From: Flavobacteriaceae bacterium UBA5079
Lineage (GTDB): Bacteria > Bacteroidota > Bacteroidia > Flavobacteriales > Flavobacteriaceae
Direction: 5' to 3'
DNA: 12,091 nt
Assembly (NCBI GenBank): GCA_002414705.1
Contig: DIAL01000078.1
Location: forward strand, 73,134-85,224
Each line of letters opens with the position of its first letter. The first letter of the stretch is position 1. Position numbers and translations under genes: made by a program. Below, one piece after another: positions 1 through 6,871 of the stretch. Under the pieces are notes generated by a model, which saw only the letters and a list, made by a program, of their open reading frames with translations, was not told the origin of the DNA and ran no database searches.

Positions 1-3000
1 ATTGCTTTAGGTGACGAAGCTATTTTTCCTGGTACTGTTTGGGCTGTTACCTATGGTGCAAATAGTATTACCGTTTTTGAACCCTCTGATTTAATCTGTT
101 TACAACCAGGAGATATTGGATATGATGCCTTGGCAGATAATGATGGAGATGGTTATACAAACCAAGATGAACTAGATAATGGCACCAATATTTGTTCTCA
201 AAGTAGTAAACCTAAAGATAATGATAATGACAATATATCCGATTTAAATGATACAGATGATGATAATGACTTAATTCTAGATGTTAATGATGCGTTTGCG
301 TTAGATGCAGACAATGGTACAACAACAAACCTTCCTATTGATTATCCATTCTGGAATAACGATCCCGGAACTGGTTTATTTGGATTAGGTTTTACAGGAC
401 TCATGCTAAATCCTGCTGGAACAACAGATTATCTAGATCAGTTTAACGAAGCCGAAATGTCCTTTGGTGGTGCAGCTGGAAAGGCTACTGTGGACGCTGT
501 TTCTGCAGGTGATGCTTTTGAAGGTTTTAACAATCAAGATTACGGGTTTCAATTTGGAATTAATGTCGATTCAAATTCGGCACCCTTCACAATACATGCT
601 AAAGTAGAATCGCCTTATTTTGGGTCTGGTGGTATTCAAAACGAACCAGTAGATTTTCAATCGTATGGTATGCAAATAGGAACAGGTGATCAAGACAACT
701 ACTTGAAACTTGTTTTTATGAATGGCACGCTCAATAATGACATGCTAAATGGCTTACAATTAGTTCTAGAAACAAATGGCGTAGTTACATTAAACACAAC
801 CTACGATGTGCCAGATATTATTAATTCGGGTTCAGTGGATTTATATATTTCTATAGAAGATCCAGCAACAGGAACGGCACAACCATTCTATTCCACAGAT
901 AATGGCGAAACCTTAAGTCTATTAGGTCCAACCATTATTTTACCAAGTAACTTTTTAGACCCTTTAGACACCAAAGGTCTGGCAGTTGGAATTATTTCAA
1001 CCTCCAGATCCGCTACAACACCAAATCCGTTTACAGCAACTTGGGATTATATAGAGGCTTATGAAAACCAAAATGGTGTCATTTCTATTAACCCAACCAA
1101 TTTAGATTTCGGTTTAACACCTGTAAATAATGCACAACGAAGCAAATACATTGTATTGAATAATGAAGGTGGTCCAACGGATGATATTATTACTGTTACT
1201 GCTTTAAATTTTTCAGGAACCAATGCAGCTTTATTCACTTCAGATGTAAGTTTACCATTTAATTTAAATCCTGGTTCATCGGTAAAAATTCCAATCGATT
1301 TTATTTCCGATAATATAGCAGGTATAAAAACGGCTAGTATGGAAATTGTTCATTCTGGAGTTAACACAGGTGTTACGATGTCATTAACAGGAGAATTAAC
1401 AGATATCTACACACCTATGGTTCGTATTAATGCTGGAGGACCTTTGGTTTTAGCATCCGATGGTGGTCCAGATTGGGAAGATAATACAACGACTACAGGC
1501 GATTCATATACGGTATCCTCAGGTTCTTCTTATTCCTCTACCGAAGTCTTTTATGCAGATAGAGATGCTTCAATTCCTAGTTATATAGATGCAAGCACCT
1601 ATTATGATGTTATGCATGTACAAAGAAGTAACAGCGATCCAGCTTACCCTATGATTTTCTCCATTGCATTACCAAATGGCGAATATATTGTAAACCTGTA
1701 TTTTGCTAATTTATACAATGGGACTTCCGAACCTGGTGAACGCGTTTTTAGTATTAATTTAGAAGACGAACGCCTTTTAGATAATTTCGATATTTCCAGA
1801 GAATTTGGTCATCGTCAAGCTGGACTCGTACAAAATAACATAACCGTTACGGATGGTGTTTTAGAAATTCGCTTTTTCGAAAACATAGAAAACCCATTAA
1901 TCAATGGAATAGAAATTTTGGGTATTGCCTATCCAGAACTAGAATTACAACCCATAGCAGATAGAACAAGTTGTGAGTTGGAAATATCTGACTTTCAAGC
2001 AGAAGGTTCTGGCGGAAATCCATTAGATAATTTAACATATTCTATTACTGGACAACCAGCAGGAACAGATATTGAGCCAACAAACGGCTTAATTTTTGGC
2101 GTAATTGATGAAACAGCTGTTTCTGGTGGCCCAAATAGTGATGGCGTTTATAATGTAACCGTTACACTAAGCAAACCAGGTAGTTTAGATGTTTCGGAAA
2201 GTTTTGTATGGACTATTTTAGATGATACTGAAGCACCTATTATTTTGTGTCCTGACACCATAACAGAAGTGCTACCTAATGGTATAACAGAAGCTACAAT
2301 TTCCTTAACAGAACCAACAGCTACTGACAATTGCAGCAGTACCATAACGTATACTGGTGTACGTTCTGATATGTTGTTATTAACTGACCCATATCCATTG
2401 GGTGACACAATTATTACATGGACTGCAACAGATGCTTCAAACAATATATCTTTAAGTTGTGATCAAACAATAACAATTTTAGAACCTATTTTAGTGTCCG
2501 CAAAAGCATATTTACAAGGTGCTTCTTTAAATCCTAATATTGGTGAAGAAACACTTATGCGTGACGATTTAAGGGTGGCTAGTCTCATTCCATCAACAAG
2601 TCCGTATACAGATGGTTTAGTTTGTAATCCAGCTGTATTTACAGTTACTGGGAGTAATGCCATTGTAGATTGGATATGGATAGAAATACGAGACGCCATT
2701 ACGAATACATTGGTAATAGATGCAAAATCTGGTTTACTACAACGCGATGGCGACATTGTTGACATTGATGGTTTTTCACCTATATATTTTGAACAATTAT
2801 CAGATAATTATTTTGTTGTTATTAATCACAGAAACCATTTAGGAGTTATGACTGCTGCTGCAGTAACACTATCTAACGTAACAACCGTTATCAATTTTAC
2901 GGATAGTGGAACAGCAACTTTTGGATTGGAAGCACAAACAACATTTGGAATGCCAATAGGTGTTTTAGGCATGTATGGAGGAGACATAAATGGTAATAAT

Positions 3001-3252
3001 CAAACGCGTTATTTAGGACCAAATAATGATTCTGCTAGTTTAAAAACTATTATATCTAATGCCCCAGGAAATACGACTTCTAGCAACTATTTTCCATATA
3101 ACGCTTATCATTCTGGTGATATTAATCTAGATGGTATTGTACGTTATTTAGGACCTGGAAACGACAAGGGCATCTTAAAGAATATCATAACAAATCATCC
3201 TGATAATCCATCTTCAAACTATTATCCAGTTTCAGAACAAATATCAAATTAA
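1..3252 (+). CDS. Giant multidomain surface protein (TSP3-like, malectin, HYR, dockerin-like C terminus), 5' partial
   Basis: The frame is open from base 1, so the start lies upstream; 1083 residues are visible (numbered here from base 1). In order: aspartate-rich calcium loops of thrombospondin type 3 kind (about 46-100, e.g. DNDGDG); a concanavalin-like beta domain (about 117-356); an ASPM/SPD-2/Hydin-like 'choice-of-anchor' beta domain (about 361-470); a malectin-type carbohydrate-binding domain (473-641, VRINAGG to NGIEILG); a cadherin/Ig-like domain (643-740); an HYR domain with its usual cysteines (741-829, ILCPDTI, DNCSS, LSCDQ); a module seen in other Bacteroidota surface proteins (832-993, LLQRDGDIVDIDG, INHRNHLGVMT); and two dockerin-like repeats (995-1066). 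It ends without a T9SS sorting tail. The likely role is extracellular binding of glycan or matrix; an enzyme domain could lie upstream of the window. The family-level description is firm, the ligand unknown. Confidence 0.9.
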   Translation: MALGDEAIFPGTVWAVTYGANSITVFEPSDLICLQPGDIGYDALADNDGDGYTNQDELDNGTNICSQSSKPKDNDNDNISDLNDTDDDNDLILDVNDAFALDADNGTTTNLPIDYPFWNNDPGTGLFGLGFTGLMLNPAGTTDYLDQFNEAEMSFGGAAGKATVDAVSAGDAFEGFNNQDYGFQFGINVDSNSAPFTIHAKVESPYFGSGGIQNEPVDFQSYGMQIGTGDQDNYLKLVFMNGTLNNDMLNGLQLVLETNGVVTLNTTYDVPDIINSGSVDLYISIEDPATGTAQPFYSTDNGETLSLLGPTIILPSNFLDPLDTKGLAVGIISTSRSATTPNPFTATWDYIEAYENQNGVISINPTNLDFGLTPVNNAQRSKYIVLNNEGGPTDDIITVTALNFSGTNAALFTSDVSLPFNLNPGSSVKIPIDFISDNIAGIKTASMEIVHSGVNTGVTMSLTGELTDIYTPMVRINAGGPLVLASDGGPDWEDNTTTTGDSYTVSSGSSYSSTEVFYADRDASIPSYIDASTYYDVMHVQRSNSDPAYPMIFSIALPNGEYIVNLYFANLYNGTSEPGERVFSINLEDERLLDNFDISREFGHRQAGLVQNNITVTDGVLEIRFFENIENPLINGIEILGIAYPELELQPIADRTSCELEISDFQAEGSGGNPLDNLTYSITGQPAGTDIEPTNGLIFGVIDETAVSGGPNSDGVYNVTVTLSKPGSLDVSESFVWTILDDTEAPIILCPDTITEVLPNGITEATISLTEPTATDNCSSTITYTGVRSDMLLLTDPYPLGDTIITWTATDASNNISLSCDQTITILEPILVSAKAYLQGASLNPNIGEETLMRDDLRVASLIPSTSPYTDGLVCNPAVFTVTGSNAIVDWIWIEIRDAITNTLVIDAKSGLLQRDGDIVDIDGFSPIYFEQLSDNYFVVINHRNHLGVMTAAAVTLSNVTTVINFTDSGTATFGLEAQTTFGMPIGVLGMYGGDINGNNQTRYLGPNNDSASLKTIISNAPGNTTSSNYFPYNAYHSGDINLDGIVRYLGPGNDKGILKNIITNHPDNPSSNYYPVSEQISN
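2983..3198 (+). repeat. Two dockerin-like calcium-loop repeats at the protein C terminus
   Basis: Two copies, beginning at bases 2983 and 3118, encode DINGNNQTRYLGPNND and DINLDGIVRYLGPGND, each followed by a hydrophobic helix (SLKTII and GILKNII). The D-x-N-x-D/N-G start matches the first half of a dockerin calcium loop, but the closing aspartate comes at loop position 16 instead of 12, with RYLGPxN between. A linker rich in N, S, Y and P (SSNYFP, SSNYYP) follows each copy. Calcium binding and dockerin fold are inferred from this pattern. Confidence 0.7.
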
Positions 3253-3268
3253 TTCAAAACAAATAGTC

Positions 3269-4048
3269 ATGAAAAAATTATATATAACATCATTCTTATT
3301 ATTTGCTTGTTTCGCTTTAAGTGCGCAAGTAACGTATCAATTTAGCGTGTCATTTGTTGGGATTAATACAAATACTGGCAACTTCCAGATGGCGCTTTTA
3401 GCTACGCCTAGTGAATCGGTCACCAACAATAGTACTGATGATATGGGAGCTGGTTTTTACGTTCCAACGGGTTTAACTATTGGGAATTTTGTTGCGGGAA
3501 ATTCTAATATACCAGCCTCCGAATGGGAATCTATTTCCATGGGACCAGGCACATTTGGCGATGCTTATTTTTTAGGTCGGGATGAAGCTGGTGCTTTTAG
3601 TATTTTGTTAAATGGAGCAGGTCCTTTTGAACTTGTTTTATTTGATGTCATTGCAAACCCTAACCCATCCAGTGGTGAAATTCGTTTTGTAGAAAATGGC
3701 GACCCGGTTTTTGACACTATTTTTATTGAAAATTATATTAATATTGCTGCTCAAAATTTATATTCTCAAAATAATCCTGCGGCAAGCTTAATAAGTTTTC
3801 AAACGCTAAATTTAGAGTCCGTAAATACGGATAGCCCAGTTAGTATATACCCGAATCCAGTGTCTGACATGCTGTATATTAAAACTGTAAATTCCATTAG
3901 TAATGTTGAAATTTTTACCCTATTAGGAAGTCAAGTAATGAAAACGAAAAACCCAGAAATTAATGTGAGTAACTTTCAATCTGGAACTTATATTTTAAAG
4001 GTAGAAACAGATTTAGGTCAGATAATCAAAAAATTGATTATTAAATAA
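3269..4048 (+). CDS. Secreted cohesin-like protein with T9SS type A sorting domain
   Basis: The 259-residue product begins with a clear signal peptide (MKKLYITSFLLFACFALSAQ, cleavage probably after Q20). Residues about 21-165 form an all-beta domain whose pattern resembles the cohesin-like domains of Bacteroidota secreted proteins (alternating strands, GPFELVLFDV near 118-127, GEIRFVENGDP near 136-146); this fold call is inferred. Residues 191-259 are a typical T9SS type A C-terminal sorting domain, starting with IYPNPVSD and ending in GQIIKKLIIK, so the protein should cross the outer membrane by T9SS and be anchored to surface lipopolysaccharide or released. It starts 16 bases after the giant protein and almost certainly shares its transcript. 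No Shine-Dalgarno site is visible, as is usual in the phylum. The natural reading is a surface anchor for the dockerin-like partner. Confidence 0.85.
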   Translation: MKKLYITSFLLFACFALSAQVTYQFSVSFVGINTNTGNFQMALLATPSESVTNNSTDDMGAGFYVPTGLTIGNFVAGNSNIPASEWESISMGPGTFGDAYFLGRDEAGAFSILLNGAGPFELVLFDVIANPNPSSGEIRFVENGDPVFDTIFIENYINIAAQNLYSQNNPAASLISFQTLNLESVNTDSPVSIYPNPVSDMLYIKTVNSISNVEIFTLLGSQVMKTKNPEINVSNFQSGTYILKVETDLGQIIKKLIIK

Positions 4049-4067
4049 TTAGTTTAGTTTTAATAAT
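4037..4067. terminator. Possible bidirectional terminator hairpin over two convergent stop codons
   Basis: A perfect 9-base inverted repeat (ATTATTAAA at 4037-4045, TTTAATAAT at 4059-4067, 13-base loop) spans the abutting stop codons of the cohesin-like gene and the M23 gene. The stem is entirely A-T, so it would be weak, and in such AT-rich sequence chance is a serious alternative. Its position between convergent genes is the main support. Confidence 0.25.
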
Positions 4068-4741
4068 AGATTAGGATCTGGGCAATTTTGTAAAAATTTG
4101 TCCAGATTTTTTTTGTTGCAAACTCCTGGATAATCACCCATAAAACCCTCCATATCACGAATTATTTGAAAATGTAAATGTGGTGCATAATCACCATTTA
4201 CATCTGCAGCTCCAAGTGTGGCTATTTGTTCGCCTTGTTTAACGACATCTCCTACTTTTTTATTGGTTAAAGAGTCCAAACTTAAATGCCCATAGAGCGT
4301 ATAAAAAATCACATCTTTAATCTGATGCTCTAGAATAAGTGTTGGACCATAATCGCCAAAATTGGCATTATTAGCAAAACTGTGTATTCTACCTTCTAAT
4401 GGAGAAAAAATAGGCGTTCCAGAAGCTATCCATAAATCAATTCCTAAATGAATATTGCGTTCGGTATCGGTATTTTGCTCATTGAAATACGAACTGCGTT
4501 TGTAAATGTTTCGTTTTTCATTGTAGCCACCATAAGCAACTAACGCCTGTTTTTGTTGGCAATAATTATTAATAAAAACAGTCCAAGCTTGGGATGATGA
4601 AATATTAAAAGTTTGCAGTTCTAAATTATCTACTGATAAATCTATAGGAACATATTGAGATAACAGAATTTTTTTATCTAAAACGAAAAGAGGCATAGAA
4701 CTAATGCCAAGTAAAAATGAAGAAAAGGTAGTTGAGTTCAT
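4049..4741 (-). CDS. M23-family metallopeptidase-like protein (LytM/lysostaphin fold)
   Basis: A 230-residue protein with the complete M23 zinc signature: H98 and D102 in HLGID, H152 in LYGHLS, and H188/H190 in PHLHF, within a domain covering about residues 95-195. M23 enzymes cleave peptide cross-links in peptidoglycan. A stretch of about 85 residues precedes the domain (including GGYNEKRNIYKRSSYF) and a conserved-looking tail, GDYPGVC then NCPDPNLLL, follows. I recall this whole arrangement from Bacteroidota proteins, sometimes as part of larger fusions. No signal peptide or membrane segment is evident, unusual for a wall hydrolase, so it may act on another peptide or work inside the cell. 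It lies 27 bases after the repeat protein on the same strand and could be the last gene of that operon. Confidence 0.85.
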   Translation of the reverse strand: MNSTTFSSFLLGISSMPLFVLDKKILLSQYVPIDLSVDNLELQTFNISSSQAWTVFINNYCQQKQALVAYGGYNEKRNIYKRSSYFNEQNTDTERNIHLGIDLWIASGTPIFSPLEGRIHSFANNANFGDYGPTLILEHQIKDVIFYTLYGHLSLDSLTNKKVGDVVKQGEQIATLGAADVNGDYAPHLHFQIIRDMEGFMGDYPGVCNKKNLDKFLQNCPDPNLLLKLN

Positions 4742-4768
4742 AGCTTTTAAAAACTCAAAAATAGGAAA

Positions 4769-6283
4769 CTAATCCATAACTACATGACTATATTTTGCAT
4801 TTACAACAATGGTTTTATTATTGGAAAGACTACCTGAATTAAAAGAAGAAACTGCTTGTCCTTTTGTGTTTTTTGGGTGTTTTAATTGTGAATTCTTACC
4901 AATATACTGCAATTTATAATCTGCTTGTGGTAGTTTTAAATTAGCATTACTGTTATCCAAGGTCATATTAATAGTATTAAAATTGTCAGTTATCTTATTG
5001 ATAGTAAGATCTCCAAAGCTGCCATTAATAATGGTATTTCCAGATAGGTTATCAATATGAATATTAGACGAATTTGCATTTAAAACAAGTCCATTAACAT
5101 TTTGAATAGTAGCATCTTCCACAAAATTCAATTCTAAAGCACCCATTTTCCAGTCTTTTATTAAAAGTGATGAATACGAAGCATTGATGGCTGTTTTTTC
5201 GCCATCAATGCTATTTGCTAAAAATTTAGTGTGATTTAATTCTGCTTTTAAGTTGTGTATAACTGTAGTAAATTTCATTTCACCATGTCGGACATTCAAT
5301 TTCAATTTAGCATCCTTGGGAATTTTTATTTTAAGCGTTTTTTTAACTTTCATATGTTTTCCCATATCGGAATCAAAAACAGCTTGATATTTGGCTTCAT
5401 GCTCTTGACGTTTGCTTTCATGTTTTTCGAGTTCTTTTTCCATACGTTTAGCATGTTTTTCCATGTCTTTTCCAAATTGCTCACCCCAAGTTTCCATGTT
5501 TTTGCCAAACTCTTCACCCCAAGCCTCCATATTTTTACCAAATTTCTCACCGAAGGCTTCGCCCCAGGCTTCCATGTCTTTGCCAAATGTTTCACCAAAT
5601 TGATTGCCAAATTTTTCACCCCAAGCTTCCATCTCTTTCTCATATTTTTCAAAAGCTTTGGTATCTACTTCTTTTGCCCATTTTTCCATTTTACTAGCAT
5701 AAGCATCGCCATATTTTGCACTGTATTCACGACTCCATTTATCCATATAAACGTCGCCTTCATTTTTATAGCGTTCAAAATCAAAATTGGTATCATTCAT
5801 GCCTTCTGGTAAATCGGGTAAATTAGGCATGTTCGGCATTTTTGGCATATTTGCTAAATCCAAGGATTCCATTAAACCGTCTATCATAGGCATAATTGGC
5901 ATATTTGCTAATTCAATTTCTAAATTCTGCATGGCAAGGTCTAATGATTTTGTATCAAAATGAATCATGCTTTCAGACCAACTTTCACCTTCAGAATTCG
6001 AGTTTATTCTTATAAAATCTTTCGACCCTTCCACCCTAACGTTCCAGGCATCAGCCTGCTTTTTTAAAGCGTCTTTTGATAGAGCGTCACTTTCAATATA
6101 AGCTTCAACTTCAACAATATCTTTATTCCAGGTATCTATAATAATATTGGTGTAACTGGTATTTAAATCTATCGTTACATCGTCATTGACTTGTGTTGAT
6201 TGCGAAATCTTATCAATTCGCTGTTGTGCCTTCATACTTAATGTAAAAAGTAAGCAGAGAAACAAAAATTTTATATTTTTCAT
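4769..6283 (-). CDS. Exported DUF4097-like beta protein with an internal coiled-coil repeat stalk
   Basis: This 504-residue protein has a signal peptide (MKNIKFLFLCLLFTLSMKAQ). Residues about 21-110 are beta-rich (DLNTSYTNIIIDTW), and residues about 312-504 resume regular short strands with a N/S/D ladder (NANSSNIHIDNLSGNT) typical of DUF4097 or auto-transporter-adhesin-like beta solenoids. Between them sit a Met/Pro-rich segment (127-160), repeats of 19, 15 and 11 residues (180-273), and a charged helix (274-300). It is the third gene after a sigma and an anti-sigma factor, 12 bases behind the latter, a common place in Flavobacteriaceae for such proteins, which may be the target or the sensor of the pair. 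Location is periplasm or cell surface; no lipobox cysteine or T9SS tail is seen. Function unknown. Confidence 0.85.
   Translation of the reverse strand: MKNIKFLFLCLLFTLSMKAQQRIDKISQSTQVNDDVTIDLNTSYTNIIIDTWNKDIVEVEAYIESDALSKDALKKQADAWNVRVEGSKDFIRINSNSEGESWSESMIHFDTKSLDLAMQNLEIELANMPIMPMIDGLMESLDLANMPKMPNMPNLPDLPEGMNDTNFDFERYKNEGDVYMDKWSREYSAKYGDAYASKMEKWAKEVDTKAFEKYEKEMEAWGEKFGNQFGETFGKDMEAWGEAFGEKFGKNMEAWGEEFGKNMETWGEQFGKDMEKHAKRMEKELEKHESKRQEHEAKYQAVFDSDMGKHMKVKKTLKIKIPKDAKLKLNVRHGEMKFTTVIHNLKAELNHTKFLANSIDGEKTAINASYSSLLIKDWKMGALELNFVEDATIQNVNGLVLNANSSNIHIDNLSGNTIINGSFGDLTINKITDNFNTINMTLDNSNANLKLPQADYKLQYIGKNSQLKHPKNTKGQAVSSFNSGSLSNNKTIVVNAKYSHVVMD
5465..5746 (-). repeat. Coding tandem repeats with unit lengths 19-19-19-15-11-11 residues
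   Basis: In the exported beta protein, units begin with Met at residues 180, 199, 218, 237, 252 and 263 (bases 5746, 5689, 5632, 5575, 5530 and 5497, reading leftward). The consensus is MEAWGExFGxx, with extra four-residue xxFG blocks in the longer units. Hydrophobic residues fall at unit positions 1, 4, 8, 12 and 16, giving 3-4-4-4 spacing, and glycine follows most aromatics in the last four units. DNA copies (codons for EAWGE and FGK) are similar but diverged, so the array is established rather than freshly duplicated. Confidence 0.9.
5804..5905 (-). repeat. Met/Pro-rich NMPxMP repeat segment
   Basis: Residues 127-160 of the exported beta protein contain NMPIMPM, then LANMPKMPNMPNLPDLPE, a short-period repeat of N/K-M-P with aliphatic residues. 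It sits between the first beta part and the coiled-coil repeats and could be a flexible or polyproline-like linker. The LANMP motif itself occurs twice (125-129 and 143-147), suggesting a local duplication. Confidence 0.75.
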
Positions 6284-6295
6284 TATTGTAATGTT

Positions 6296-6871
6296 TTATG
6301 CGTTATTCTTTTTCTGATTTGTATCAGAATTTTTCAAACTATGTAATTGTTCTTTTAGACGATACATGAGGTTTAATCGAAATTTTAAATTTGTAATTAA
6401 AGCACTCACCGTTAATTCATTTGGACCCTGTTCCGTTAATTCGATGGATAATTGCTTGTATTCAGAATTTAAAGCATCTAAACGTGAAATATAACCATCA
6501 ATAAGTTCTTTGTTCTCGGAAGTTAAAGCGACTTTTGATAATTCTAAATTAATATTTGCTAGATAATAATCTTCCACTTTTTTGAAGTCGGGAGAAATAT
6601 CACCAAGTGTTTTTAAAGGCAATTCATCTGGAGCAACTTCAACAATAGAATTTGTAATAACAGGTTGGTTGAAATACGAAAAAACACCAAAACCCAATCC
6701 AAAAACAATAACAATACTTGCTGCAATTTGCATCCAAGATAAATTACGCTTTTTCTTTTGTGGTAAAGCCGAATTCAATTTCTGAAGAAAACGAGCGTCA
6801 TGCCCTAAAGACAATTTAGACTTTGTTTCTGTTTGGTCTTGTTTTAGTAAATCTCTAATATCGCGTGCCAT
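6296..6871 (-). CDS. Single-pass membrane anti-sigma factor (non-ZAS type)
   Basis: A 191-residue protein with a cytoplasmic N terminus (about 1-45, ending in the basic KKKRN stretch), one transmembrane helix (about 46-67, WMQIAASIVIVFGLGFGVFSYF in outline) and a periplasmic region of about 120 residues predicted to be mostly helical (95-180). Its first 17 bases overlap the end of the ECF sigma gene, the standard arrangement for a cognate anti-sigma factor. It would hold the sigma factor at the inner membrane and release it on a periplasmic signal. It lacks the HxxxCxxC zinc motif of classical anti-sigma domains; there is no cysteine anywhere in it. The family call rests on gene order and topology. 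Confidence 0.8.
   Translation of the reverse strand: MARDIRDLLKQDQTETKSKLSLGHDARFLQKLNSALPQKKKRNLSWMQIAASIVIVFGLGFGVFSYFNQPVITNSIVEVAPDELPLKTLGDISPDFKKVEDYYLANINLELSKVALTSENKELIDGYISRLDALNSEYKQLSIELTEQGPNELTVSALITNLKFRLNLMYRLKEQLHSLKNSDTNQKKNNA

Noticed and set aside
2148..2765. Two minus-strand open frames opposite the HYR and following module
   Set aside because: They lie within the strongly supported domains of the plus-strand gene and show no domain character.
130..3252. TTG at 130 as the true start of the giant surface protein
   Set aside because: The frame is open back to base 1 with sequence of the same character, and no signal peptide follows 130; the gene is truncated by the window edge.
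5350..5652. Alternative-frame minus-strand repeat peptide inside the repeat protein
   Set aside because: Frame-shifted reading of the same DNA repeats; the main frame has signal peptide, domains and operon context.
5465..5746. CRISPR-like array
   Set aside because: The repetition is in-frame coding sequence with diverged units of different lengths and no spacers.
5255..5812. A 185-residue plus-strand open frame opposite the repeat protein
   Set aside because: It is a shadow of the repeated codons on the minus strand; its Phe-rich composition mirrors the Glu/Lys-rich sense strand, and it crosses a well-supported exported protein.
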